A stretch of DNA of 64,000 bases from a virus. The position numbers and the translations under genes were made by a program. The stretch spans positions 58,088 through 122,087 of the IMG/VR virus record IMGVR_UViG_3300046820_004106, one strand, 5' to 3'. Positions 46,676 to 55,327 of the stretch are shown piece by piece. The notes below the pieces were generated by a model that was given only the letters and a program-made list of their open reading frames with translations, had not been told where the DNA came from and did no database searches. Numbering within the stretch: the first letter of the stretch is position 1; every line of letters begins with the position of its first letter.

Positions 46676-47389
46676 TTAGTCTTTGAGGGCTCTTTTTAAT
46701 CTCTGATATGGGGAAACTGTATCAGCAGCTTTTACCATATATTCATCAGCAAGTCCAAAATCAACATAATTTCCACCAATAAATTTGTCGCTTGATGAGG
46801 TTGCATTCATTAAATCAACTTCAGCAGATCCCTTCTTCATAGATACAACATATTTATTCTTTGAAGCAGTCTTAATTTGTGCTTCTTGAGATTGTGCCAA
46901 AAGAACATTATTTAATAATGTCTCTTCAATAAAAGGTTTCAAAGATGCGTGAAGATGATTCTTGCCAGCATTATTATCCTTTGCAGCCTCAGTAATTCTC
47001 AACCAGTATCCTAAGCCCTTATCATCTGTTTTTACAATTGAATGAGGACCAGTGCAAAGTCTCTTAACAAATTCCTTAGCTGAAAATTTTGTCAATGATC
47101 TTTCAATAATAGGAGCACAATCAGAATATTTTGTTGGAACGACAGCAACTTCAACAGCAGTATTTTGTTCAACTTCTTCAGTAGAATCAAACAACTTTGA
47201 AGCAACTCTATTAGCAATGTCTAAATCAAAATTTTCAGCTGCAAGTAATTCTACAACTTCTGACTTATCGAAACCTTGATTTTTATATTTTTGAGCTTGA
47301 CTATTAGCTACAACGAGTACACCATCATGATGTGAACGTAATTCGTTGCGCCAGTTGTAAATCATGTCATTTGTGTTGTTTTCAGACAA
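46676..47389 (-). CDS. Virion-type protein, function unknown
   Basis: The protein of about 237 residues is mixed helical with segments LLAAENFDLDIANRVASKLF and a C-terminal SPYQRLKRALKD. I start it at the TTG at 47389 because AAGGGAG lies 9 bases ahead; an ATG at 47365 is the alternative. A longer frame from 47458 would overlap the preceding terminator and is unlikely. It is flanked by terminators on both sides, so it is an independent unit. No family recognised; phage-internal or head-accessory role is only a guess from nearby genes. Confidence 0.66.
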   Translation of the reverse strand: MSENNTNDMIYNWRNELRSHHDGVLVVANSQAQKYKNQGFDKSEVVELLAAENFDLDIANRVASKLFDSTEEVEQNTAVEVAVVPTKYSDCAPIIERSLTKFSAKEFVKRLCTGPHSIVKTDDKGLGYWLRITEAAKDNNAGKNHLHASLKPFIEETLLNNVLLAQSQEAQIKTASKNKYVVSMKKGSAEVDLMNATSSSDKFIGGNYVDFGLADEYMVKAADTVSPYQRLKRALKD

Positions 47390-47447
47390 TTCTCTAATCT
47401 CCCTTAGATTTTTTATCCCCACCAATTGAAAGGACTTATTTAAATAG

Positions 47448-47487
47448 AAAAACCTCAAGACGTACTTATAATGTCTTAGAGGTTTTT
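47448..47487 (-). terminator. Bidirectional intrinsic terminator after the sigma gene
   Basis: The arms AAAAACCTCTAAGAC and GTCTTGAGGTTTTT on the minus strand pair with a single mismatch or bulge around an 11-base loop, with T runs on both strands. It follows the sigma factor gene stop by about 45 bases. Confidence 0.8.
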
Positions 47488-47533
47488 AGTGGAACATATT
47501 TATATAATACGAGAAATAAAAAAATATATTCCA

Positions 47534-48100
47534 TCAATCAAAAAGAAAATCTTTACCTAATATATTTTTCATCTGATCAAGAGCTTTAGATAATCTTTTT
47601 GAAAATGCTCCTTGAGTTATTCCAAGCTTTTCCGATGCTTCTTTTTGATCTAATTGTTCAAAGAAATATACTTGTATCACTTCTTTACTTTTGCCATTCA
47701 ATTTTTCAAAAGCTTGATGAATACAAATTACATTGTCAATTTTGTTAAATGGATCATCATATTGTTCAGTAAATTCTAATTCTTCTGCAGATTCTTCTTT
47801 TGGAAAATATTTGTCAGAAATATAACGAAATAAATTAATATCAATTCTGGTAGATAAGAAATAAGAAAAATAAGACAACTTAGGGTCATACTGATCTATA
47901 AGCTTAATAAAAACAAATAATGTATCTCCTAAAATATCTTCTCTATAAGGTGAAAGTCTAGGTTCTTTGTAGATAATTCTTTTTACCGATGAAATGAATA
48001 AAGGTTTGTAAAATTCGTATAGTTCATATAAAGCTGAATCATCACCAGCTTTGTACTTGTGTAGTAATTTATTAATTTCGTCGTAGTTCTGATCAGCCAT
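47534..48100 (-). CDS. Sigma-70 family RNA polymerase sigma factor
   Basis: The 188-residue protein (from the ATG at 48100) has a region 2 pattern, YREDILGDTLFVFIKLIDQYDPKLSYFSYFLSTRI, and a region 4 helix-turn-helix, LNGKSKEVIQVYFFEQLDQKEASEKLGITQGAFSKRLSKAL. It lacks regions 1.1 and 3, like ECF-type and other small sigma factors. It should redirect host RNA polymerase to phage promoters. A TATAAT box 6 bases before the ATG predicts a leaderless mRNA; a longer start at 48115 would read through that box. It follows the delta-like gene directly. Confidence 0.88.
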   Translation of the reverse strand: MADQNYDEINKLLHKYKAGDDSALYELYEFYKPLFISSVKRIIYKEPRLSPYREDILGDTLFVFIKLIDQYDPKLSYFSYFLSTRIDINLFRYISDKYFPKEESAEELEFTEQYDDPFNKIDNVICIHQAFEKLNGKSKEVIQVYFFEQLDQKEASEKLGITQGAFSKRLSKALDQMKNILGKDFLFD

Positions 48101-48106
48101 ATAAAA

Positions 48107-48112
48107 ATTATA
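48107..48112 (-). promoter_or_regulatory. -10 box TATAAT before the sigma factor gene
   Basis: TTGTATAAT on the minus strand ends 6 bases before the ATG at 48100. The TAA stop of the upstream delta-like gene is embedded in it (GTA TAA T), the same arrangement as at 23464. Confidence 0.6.
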
Positions 48113-49109
48113 CAAAGGCGAGTTTTGAAATTAATATTGGCACAGAATGATTTACAGAACCATTAGTACGCAAATCAATTATGCTATCTACTACCATAGT
48201 AATCATTTTAGAAAACTGGGCTGAATTATATAGATTCTCTTTACTTGATTGTATACGGATTCTTATGGGATTTTGAGCCTTTACAGTGAATGTAGGCTCT
48301 TTGTATTCATCATTTAAATACTTGCCCAAAAGATCCCGTAATTCAACAATTTCTTGAACTTTTGTTAATGAAAGATCTGTCTTGTTTGTTTCTGATATTA
48401 CAAGCATAAAGTTCAATTGGCTCAAGAGAACTAACAAAAATCCTTGTTCACCCATAGAATCGATAAGAAGATCTATCTTAGTTAAACAATAATCAAGATC
48501 TTTATTCATTAGTTTGTCGATAAATTCGAATATGTCACATTCTTCATTGAAAGAAGCATTTGAGATGTCACGCAAAAATATCTTGTCGGTGTAAGAAATG
48601 ATCTTTTCTAATTCTTTAAACAAAATATCAATGTCATAGCACAAGATTTCTTTCTTACTGCCAGATTGTTTTGATTTGATACGTAAAATAGGGCAAATTT
48701 CAACAAGATAATTCAAAGTCTCGCCATTTATATTCGCATTATTTTTCATAACAAAATTATTGATATGGCGCTTTAAAGAATTTGAATCACCAACCAAAGG
48801 ATAACTACAATCAAAAATTAAGTTATTCTTTTTGGCTTTAGCAATTAAGGACAATCTACCATCAAAACTATCATCCTCGTATAAGATGATGTGTTTAATA
48901 CCAAACTTTTCACTCTTTTCTTGGATTAGCTTTACGTCTTCATTTGAAATATTGGTATGGATATAAATGTTACTGCTATCAAAAAATTTAGAATAACCAT
49001 TGATAATCTTTTCAACATTATTATCAATACAAAGAATAAGACCAGGGAATTCTTCCTTGATCTTATTCAATGCTAATGTAGTTGATCCGTAGTAAATTCT
49101 TGGGAACAT
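48108..49109 (-). CDS. DNA polymerase III delta subunit-like clamp loader protein
   Basis: The 333-residue protein follows the layout of HolA: an N-terminal alpha/beta part with IYYGSTTLALNKIKEEF and LIFDCSYPLVGDSNSLKRHI, then helical domains including NNANINGETLNYLVEICP and a C-terminal collar domain with DYCLTKIDLLIDSMGEQGFLLVLLSQLNFML and FSKMITMVVDSIIDLRTNG. It lacks an ATP site, as delta does. It is 1 base downstream of the sliding clamp gene, so it probably opens that clamp. The call is from pattern and context; no single diagnostic motif exists. Confidence 0.76.
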   Translation of the reverse strand: MFPRIYYGSTTLALNKIKEEFPGLILCIDNNVEKIINGYSKFFDSSNIYIHTNISNEDVKLIQEKSEKFGIKHIILYEDDSFDGRLSLIAKAKKNNLIFDCSYPLVGDSNSLKRHINNFVMKNNANINGETLNYLVEICPILRIKSKQSGSKKEILCYDIDILFKELEKIISYTDKIFLRDISNASFNEECDIFEFIDKLMNKDLDYCLTKIDLLIDSMGEQGFLLVLLSQLNFMLVISETNKTDLSLTKVQEIVELRDLLGKYLNDEYKEPTFTVKAQNPIRIRIQSSKENLYNSAQFSKMITMVVDSIIDLRTNGSVNHSVPILISKLAFV

Positions 49110-49110
49110 A

Positions 49111-50208
49111 TTAATCCATCGGAAACAGTAAATGCTTAAAGTTTTCTGCTTCTAGCATCAATAGAATAAAATCATTGTGCCTAATAAAATTAAGTTTTAT
49201 CTTTTTACTATCAAGCAAATCTAAGGCTCTAATTAAGTGAGCAGAAACATATGACACTGAAAACAGTTCATAATTATCTATATCAATCGTATCTACCACT
49301 GCATTCTTCTCATTACTATTACCTGAAATGACAAGTTTATTGATATCTAAATTCAAGCTTATCATATGGGAATTTGCGATGCTAGACACAAACTTAACTG
49401 ACTTGACTAATACATCTTTCTCTAATTGAAGAGATAAAAAGAAACTATCACTGAAGAACTGATTAAAATTTGAGAATATTTTTTCAAAAGTATTCTTCTC
49501 AAGATTGCAAAACAATTCTCCACCATCCCAAGTTAGATAAAGCTTGCTGTTATGTAGCGAAAAAACTACTCCTGATACTTTTTCGACATAATATAAAACA
49601 ATATCAGAAATGGTTTTTGAAATTAGATAAGATGGCTGTAATTCATATTTCTTGCCAAATACACTAATCCTGTGCTTGTCTGAAGATTGAGTGTTGATTT
49701 TTCCATCTTCAATAAACCAAAGAATTGAAGTATAAGGATGCTCATCAAAATCAGGCGCACAAGAAAATGAAGTCATCTTGATACTGTGGACAAAATCATC
49801 AACAGTTATATCTAATGGTTCTAAATTACTAGAAAAATCTACTGTAAAGTTATCGACAGGAGCAGAAGATAAAGATACTCTGGTTTTCTTATTGCCAAAG
49901 ATAAGTATATTTTCTTCAGCATTGTATATAAATTGAATTTCTTCTGTAGGGAAATTATTTACAGCATTATAGAAAGAAGATATATCTAAACCAAAAGTAC
50001 CATCTTCTGTAGGTTCAACATTCTTAAGTAAAAATTTAGAGCAGCAGAAATTATTTTCTGATTGAACATAAAGTTTGCCATCAGAAGAATGAAAAATAAG
50101 ACTACTCGATGATGTTTTGTTTTCACGCATCGACAGTTTAGATTTCTCAATTTTATTAAGTAAGGCAAAACATACAAGATGTTCTGCCTTATTCAACTTA
50201 AATTTCAA
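49111..50208 (-). CDS. DNA polymerase sliding clamp, beta (DnaN-like)
   Basis: The 365-residue protein has the three-domain length and patterns of the bacterial beta clamp: KLSMRENKTSSSSLIFHSSDGKLYVQSEN (domain 1), VDDFVHSIKMTSFSCA ... NTQSSDKHRISVFGK (the ATDGHR-like turn of domain 2) and a domain 3 ending LIRALDLLDSKKIKLNF ... FKHLLFPMD, where the final PM matches the family end. It would tether the phage or host DNA polymerase. It overlaps the purA stop by 4 bases and is followed by the delta-like gene, giving a clamp/clamp-loader pair. Sequence is divergent from cellular DnaN. Confidence 0.82.
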   Translation of the reverse strand: MKFKLNKAEHLVCFALLNKIEKSKLSMRENKTSSSSLIFHSSDGKLYVQSENNFCCSKFLLKNVEPTEDGTFGLDISSFYNAVNNFPTEEIQFIYNAEENILIFGNKKTRVSLSSAPVDNFTVDFSSNLEPLDITVDDFVHSIKMTSFSCAPDFDEHPYTSILWFIEDGKINTQSSDKHRISVFGKKYELQPSYLISKTISDIVLYYVEKVSGVVFSLHNSKLYLTWDGGELFCNLEKNTFEKIFSNFNQFFSDSFFLSLQLEKDVLVKSVKFVSSIANSHMISLNLDINKLVISGNSNEKNAVVDTIDIDNYELFSVSYVSAHLIRALDLLDSKKIKLNFIRHNDFILLMLEAENFKHLLFPMD

Positions 50209-51200
50209 TGTAATTGCCCTTGGAATTCTACTTCAGTGTTAGGGAGATAGATCTTTATTTCTTTCAAGATATTTGAAATGAATGTATCCTCATCAGAGCA
50301 AGAAATCAACATTCCATTCTCATAATAATTCCAAGCACTAATAACTTGTCGAAGAACATCCATTTTGTTAATAATAAGCTTTGTAACACCATTCATTTGG
50401 CAAGCAGTTATAACTTCTTGGATATTTAGCCAGTCAATTTGTCTTGGTCGTCCTGTCGTGGCTCCATATTCCTGACCAATTTCTCTGAGTTGCTCAAATC
50501 GCTCGTCATCTTTTTGGTATCCTTTAGCTCCAACATAGGTAGAATAACATTTGATAACCCCGACAACATTCCGTACTTGCTTAAAATTGAAACCATTATT
50601 TAATACTGCTCCTACTCCAGTGTTTGAAGAAGTGACATAAGGATAATCACCAAAGTCAATGTCAAGCCAATATCCTTGAGCACCTTCAGCTAAAAACTTC
50701 TTTGGCTCTGAATGAATTAAGTCGTGCATATTGACAAGATATGGTGCTAATTCAGGTACATCTTTAGCACGAAGACCAGTTCGACCAACTTTGTCTTTAT
50801 AACAAGGGCCATTTCCAGTTCGTGTTGTTCCAATAGTTGTGTCTTTGGAATCTTCTTCGATATGCTCTAAGGTAATAATATGGGCGTTTTCTGCAATCTT
50901 TAAAAGCGATGTGTCAAATCCAAATCCTTCAAGATACTCAAGTTCGTCAAATAATTTTTGCGTATTGATAACACAACCATTACCGATGACACTAGGAACA
51001 CCATGCAAAATGCCGCAAGGAACAAGGTGTGTAACAATTTTCTCTCCATTGAGGTAAATTGTATGACCAGCATTGCCTCCTCCATTAAAGCGGACAACAT
51101 AGTCATAATTACCAGTACTTACCATTTGATTGGCAATTTTACCTTTGCCTTCATCTCCATACTGCATACCAATAACTACATCAACAATTGAAGTTTCCAT
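50205..51200 (-). CDS. purA: Adenylosuccinate synthetase (PurA family), short form
   Basis: The 331-residue protein has the PurA signatures: GMQYGDEGKGKIANQM at the GTP/IMP site, GGGNAGHTIYLNGEKIVTHLVP, GTTRTGNGPCYKDKVGR, EGAQGYWLDIDFGDYPYVTSSN and TGRPRQIDWL. It makes adenylosuccinate from IMP, Asp and GTP. At 331 residues it is close to archaeal PurA and to phage PurZ and lacks insertions of the ~430-residue bacterial enzyme. The Asp at position 16 is kept, which favours PurA chemistry over the diaminopurine enzyme PurZ. A GGTAATAT box 6 bases before the ATG could be a leaderless promoter. Confidence 0.9.
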   Translation of the reverse strand: METSIVDVVIGMQYGDEGKGKIANQMVSTGNYDYVVRFNGGGNAGHTIYLNGEKIVTHLVPCGILHGVPSVIGNGCVINTQKLFDELEYLEGFGFDTSLLKIAENAHIITLEHIEEDSKDTTIGTTRTGNGPCYKDKVGRTGLRAKDVPELAPYLVNMHDLIHSEPKKFLAEGAQGYWLDIDFGDYPYVTSSNTGVGAVLNNGFNFKQVRNVVGVIKCYSTYVGAKGYQKDDERFEQLREIGQEYGATTGRPRQIDWLNIQEVITACQMNGVTKLIINKMDVLRQVISAWNYYENGMLISCSDEDTFISNILKEIKIYLPNTEVEFQGQLH

Positions 51201-51206
51201 AAAAGA

Positions 51207-51212
51207 ATATTA
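51207..51212 (-). promoter_or_regulatory. Weak -10 box before purA
   Basis: GGTAATAT on the minus strand has the same GG prefix and 6-base gap to the ATG as the TATAAT boxes elsewhere, but matches the hexamer at only four positions. The 69-base gap to the divergent + strand gene at 51270 would hold both promoters. Confidence 0.35.
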
Positions 51213-51269
51213 CCAAGCTACCCATTCAAAATCAAGGGCTTATGGGGATAAATGTAAAATATACTAAAT

Positions 51270-53984
51270 ATGTGGTACTCAAGAATTATCGAATCAGCAA
51301 CTGCCTGGGATGTCCTTTCAACTAAAGAAGTTGTTTGGAGTGGCTCTTTTTCTAGAACATTTAAAGATTTTTCATTTTATAGCTCAACTAATATGCCTAC
51401 TATGACTGCTATGCTAAAGTTCTTAGCTGAAATAGAAAAAGGTAAAAATAACGATTCTATACTAGATAAATATTTTGAAAAAGCTAAAAGTGATTATGTT
51501 TCAATGGGGGACATAATGAATTTTGCTAGCGGATTATCAAAATTTATTGATAATGAAATGAAAAAGCAAGGTAGTTCTGCCAATACAGATATGATGAAAG
51601 TGCTTGATTTTTTGGGTAAATTAAATAGTTTCGCAAAATCTCAAGGTCAAAAAGGCAATAAATTAGGAGACGAAATTCCTGATGCCGAAAAAGCAAAAGC
51701 ATATGTCAATTCTACTTTAGGTATTGGATTTACGACACTCAATTTATTAGTTAGAAAAGGCACCGAAATAAGTGATTCTCTAGCTCTTTTTATGATGCGT
51801 GGTGATGACAAAGCATTATTGGGAATACCTGATTCTGAACAAAGAGATATATTGATAGATCAATTAAAACAAAAGAAACCTGAACTGGAAAAGTTTGAAA
51901 GCTACGAAGCTGCTATAGAAACAATTTGGAGTGGTGAAATAAAGAATTATCTGCCCCTATTGAAAAGTTTTCTTTTTTCAGGAATTGATCCACCTCAAAT
52001 TTTACATATGATCATTCAAATATTAAATCAATCTGATGTGGAACAAAAAGACGTTGTTAACATGGTTATGGGATTACCTACAGATTCTTTAGTTGACACA
52101 CTTACTAATTTAGAACAATATTCCCAATATGATGAATTTACTTCTCCTTTAGCTAAAAGATTATATAACGCAATTGGTGAATATGAACTTGGCTCAAATC
52201 CTGTGCTTGTTGGAAAACTTAAAAGAAGCAAAACATTTACTGATTATGTAGATTCATTGGGTGATAATTGTCAACCTATGTACATCATAAAAGGAATTGC
52301 AAAGCCTGAAGTGATCATCAGGTATTTGGAAAAAAATCCAGAAGATTTTGAAAAATTTGATACCAATCTCTTAAGTAGTTTAGGCGATGATGTTAAAAAA
52401 CAAATTATTGCTCGTGGAAATGCAGCAAAAGCAAGAATACAATCTGATGGTTTAGCTTTGTTAGAAAAAGCTGCACAAAAAGGTGTAATTACAATCACTA
52501 AAGCATCAGATGCTTCTTTCAATTATGCATATGGAAAAGGTGCTAAAAATCAACCTGTTCAAGAAGGTATGTCTGAAAGTGAATTAAGACAAAAAGGCAA
52601 ATCAGACGAAATTTTTGGAAAGCTTTACCAATCTTATGAAGATCGTATGAAACAAGAGGCTCCTTTTTCTGGTGTCAGTGAAGGAGATATCGAAAAATAT
52701 GCTGATTCAATGGTTATTATAGAGTTTAGTACATACAGCTTACAAAGTTTCTTAAAAGAAAACAATGCACCAAAAATGAAAATTGGTCCTGTAGATATGC
52801 TTGATGAAAAATGGGGCGGATTATTTGTACCTAGATTTCCAACAAAAGATAGAGGTCCTGTACCAGCTATCTTGATCAAAACAGATATTTGGAATCAACT
52901 TGCATATCATCAAGCATTAGCACAAAATATTGGTATGAGTGATCAACATTATGTTGAAGCTACTAGAAGACACGAAGTTGCTCACGCATTACAATATTTG
53001 CAATCTGGTGATTTGACAATGCAAGACTCAATTGCACTAAATCCTGAATTGACACCAGAAGAAGCATATATTTCAAACCCATCAGAGCTATATGCAAGAA
53101 TTCACGGAGACATTCCTTATCTATCTAAAATATTTGATGCTCATATTGGCAACTTAATGTCTGACAGAAAAATCTATGAAGCTGCAAAAGAACAATGGAT
53201 TTTAGATATTCAAGATGAAATGGTTCACTTAATGTCAGGTGGAACTAATGCTACAAGATTGCTTGCAGATATGGAAGCTGGAAGATTTGGAACTTTCACT
53301 ACTGATTCTGGTCAAACTATAAAATTATCAGACCCACTTGAAGCAATTAATAAAAAATTACAGCGTCAAAGAAACAAACTTGAGATGATTTTTCACGAAA
53401 CATTTCAAATTCAAGGCAGAAAAGATTTTAGAAGAGGCTTGATTGCAAAGAAAAATCAATTAGCCCAACAAATACAATCTACCCCTATTTATTCTTCAGA
53501 AAGAACACATCTTGAAGAAGAACTAAAAGATGTAGAAACCCAATTAGTAGAATCTGGAAAAATGTTAATCTTTGATGTAAAAGATGTATCTGAAGCTGTA
53601 GTTGAAGGGTATATGTCTGATTATTATTCAAAAATTGCTGAGGCTGTAGCTAATGGTTTACTTACTACTGATATTGTAAATCCAGAAGGCGCAGACAGAA
53701 GATTAGAAAATGAGCAATTAAAAGAAGAGGCCAAAAAGCAAGATCCTCCAACAGCTCAAGACATCAGACAACATTCTAGATTCCAAATTCAACAAACAGA
53801 ACCAATTCCAAGTGGTAGAAAAATTGATGTTATTATTCCTAGATTTAAAGGACCAGGAAGACCATCAGGCAATTTTCCAGGATTTGATGATTCTGAACAA
53901 GATGACCAACAAGTTGATCTTACAGTTGAGAGAGATGAAGATAAAACTGCTAAAGTTTATAATTTTAGAAAAAGTTTAGGTTAA
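51270..53984 (+). CDS. Large MWY-family protein with zinc metallopeptidase motif
   Basis: This 904-residue protein begins MWYSRIIES, sharing the MWY start of four other proteins in the window. Residues 568-572 form HEVAH within TRRHEVAHALQYLQSG, and Glu606 in NPSELYARIHGD is well placed as a third zinc ligand, so it is probably a zincin metallopeptidase. The first 500 residues are helical and unrecognised; the last 150 are coiled-coil and then disordered. It runs divergently from purA with TATACT and TAAAAT boxes just ahead, but no clear ribosome site. It may be a virion-packaged protease; that role is inferred. Confidence 0.78.
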   Translation: MWYSRIIESATAWDVLSTKEVVWSGSFSRTFKDFSFYSSTNMPTMTAMLKFLAEIEKGKNNDSILDKYFEKAKSDYVSMGDIMNFASGLSKFIDNEMKKQGSSANTDMMKVLDFLGKLNSFAKSQGQKGNKLGDEIPDAEKAKAYVNSTLGIGFTTLNLLVRKGTEISDSLALFMMRGDDKALLGIPDSEQRDILIDQLKQKKPELEKFESYEAAIETIWSGEIKNYLPLLKSFLFSGIDPPQILHMIIQILNQSDVEQKDVVNMVMGLPTDSLVDTLTNLEQYSQYDEFTSPLAKRLYNAIGEYELGSNPVLVGKLKRSKTFTDYVDSLGDNCQPMYIIKGIAKPEVIIRYLEKNPEDFEKFDTNLLSSLGDDVKKQIIARGNAAKARIQSDGLALLEKAAQKGVITITKASDASFNYAYGKGAKNQPVQEGMSESELRQKGKSDEIFGKLYQSYEDRMKQEAPFSGVSEGDIEKYADSMVIIEFSTYSLQSFLKENNAPKMKIGPVDMLDEKWGGLFVPRFPTKDRGPVPAILIKTDIWNQLAYHQALAQNIGMSDQHYVEATRRHEVAHALQYLQSGDLTMQDSIALNPELTPEEAYISNPSELYARIHGDIPYLSKIFDAHIGNLMSDRKIYEAAKEQWILDIQDEMVHLMSGGTNATRLLADMEAGRFGTFTTDSGQTIKLSDPLEAINKKLQRQRNKLEMIFHETFQIQGRKDFRRGLIAKKNQLAQQIQSTPIYSSERTHLEEELKDVETQLVESGKMLIFDVKDVSEAVVEGYMSDYYSKIAEAVANGLLTTDIVNPEGADRRLENEQLKEEAKKQDPPTAQDIRQHSRFQIQQTEPIPSGRKIDVIIPRFKGPGRPSGNFPGFDDSEQDDQQVDLTVERDEDKTAKVYNFRKSLG

Positions 53985-54602
53985 GTCTATATCTTTTTCT
54001 TCATCAAAAAATTCCCTGTCGTCCACACCATTCATTTGATAGTCAATGTGGGCATCAGGGAATTTTTGTCTTATTCTGCTTATTGCTTCGTCTTTGCTGT
54101 AATCTTCTAAAGGTAAATTAGTTGTGAAAACAACCTCGTGATGAATTTCTTCTGCATCTTCTTCATCACTATATAATTCTTCTAAACCAGGAATAGATAA
54201 TTGATCTGTAATTAATTTGCCTTCTTTATCAGATCCTGCTGATAATGCCTTGAGTGACAAAGGATCCATAAAGAAAAATTTCCAAACACCGCTTTCAGGA
54301 AATAATAAAATTTGTGGGTAAAGCTCAAAATGTTTTCTTGTGCCTTTATGTTTGTCAGCAATTTGTTCGACAGGATCTTTTGAACGATCAAAAATAAATT
54401 TATCATCACCTAAAACTTCGATAGGATCTTTGCCTTCTTTTCTTGCTCTAGTCAATGCAAAGTCAGAAAATGTTTCAGGGTTTTTATAAACTTGATCAAA
54501 ATCTAAATCAGAAGCGTCAATTGCCACTTTGGTGAATTTATCTGCTAGTTTAAAACAACCTAAATTATCCAAAATAGATGCTGTGCGAAGAAAGTTAAAC
54601 AT
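53976..54602 (-). CDS. Protein of unknown function, helical N-terminus
   Basis: The 208-residue protein begins MFNFLRTASILDNLGCFKLADKFTKVA, a short helical segment like those opening other small phage proteins here, followed by an alpha/beta body with HFELYPQILLFPESGVWKFFFMDPLSL and a C-terminal acidic part. It overlaps the convergent + strand MWY gene by 9 bases and ends within it. It is 2 bases downstream of the second sigma factor gene, so it is probably cotranscribed with it. No family recognised. Confidence 0.68.
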   Translation of the reverse strand: MFNFLRTASILDNLGCFKLADKFTKVAIDASDLDFDQVYKNPETFSDFALTRARKEGKDPIEVLGDDKFIFDRSKDPVEQIADKHKGTRKHFELYPQILLFPESGVWKFFFMDPLSLKALSAGSDKEGKLITDQLSIPGLEELYSDEEDAEEIHHEVVFTTNLPLEDYSKDEAISRIRQKFPDAHIDYQMNGVDDREFFDEEKDIDLT

Positions 54603-54604
54603 AC

Positions 54605-55288
54605 TTACTTCTTTGGCATTTTGTGAGAGGCATCCTTTTTCTCATCATCTTTGAATTGAACATAAACTTCGGATGCTTTTTTTCTGATACGAGTAAGTGC
54701 ATTATCAACACATTTAGCTGGAACATTCAAAGTATATGAAATTTCTTTATATGATGAATTATGACCATACTCTACAAATATATCTGCTTCTAATGGCGTG
54801 AGTTTATCCATCAACATTTCAGAGTTTAATTCTAATTCTTCTCTGACAATAAGATCTTCTACTAAATTTACTTCTGGAGATTCATCATAAGGATTTTTCT
54901 TATCAGGAATATAATCTCCCAAGGAATGAAAATTGCCATCATCATTTAAAATAAAAGGAGCATCTAACGAAATAGAATCATTCAACGCTGAATTCTTCAT
55001 TCTTTTCGCAGATGCTATAGCTGTGGCTAGATGTCTTTTACAAACTAAATTTACGCAAAAGTTCTTAAATGTTGTGTCTTTGGTACAATCGTAGGAATTT
55101 ACTGCTTTAAATACACCCAATCTCAATTCTTGCATTACATCTTCTCTGTCTCCACCGACAATGAAAAAGTGAGGTGCAATCTTCTTGAGATCTGGTTCTA
55201 CCATTTTAAGCAGCTTTTTAAAGGCTGCTTCATTACCTGCTTTTGCTCTATTAACTATTCTTACTATTCTGAAATCTTCGGTTGCCAT
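54605..55288 (-). CDS. Sigma-70 family sigma factor, SigH-like
   Basis: The protein (227 residues from the ATG at 55288) has region 2 in GGDREDVMQELRLGVFKAVNSYDCTKDTTFKNFCVNLVCKR (about residues 45-85), resembling sporulation-type SigH factors, and a region 4 helix-turn-helix LTPLEADIFVEYGHNSSYKEISYTLNVPAKCVDNALTRIRKK. The start at 55288 is preceded by GGGAG at 5 bases. It is distinct from the smaller sigma factor at 47534, so this phage encodes at least two. It probably drives a class of phage promoters. It lies between a DnaX-like gene and an unknown gene. Confidence 0.87.
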   Translation of the reverse strand: MATEDFRIVRIVNRAKAGNEAAFKKLLKMVEPDLKKIAPHFFIVGGDREDVMQELRLGVFKAVNSYDCTKDTTFKNFCVNLVCKRHLATAIASAKRMKNSALNDSISLDAPFILNDDGNFHSLGDYIPDKKNPYDESPEVNLVEDLIVREELELNSEMLMDKLTPLEADIFVEYGHNSSYKEISYTLNVPAKCVDNALTRIRKKASEVYVQFKDDEKKDASHKMPKK

Positions 55289-55327
55289 CAAAACTCCCGA
55301 AGGCACAATTCATCACAAAACTTCTTT

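Noticed and set aside
47390-47458. Upstream part of the 46676 gene frame
   Set aside because: It lies within or next to a bidirectional terminator and lacks a ribosome site; an AAGGGAG site supports the start at 47389.
50205-51200. PurZ (diaminopurine, Z-genome) assignment
   Set aside because: The active-site Asp of PurA is retained (GDEGKGK) and no linked DpoZ-type polymerase or dATPase is visible in the window.
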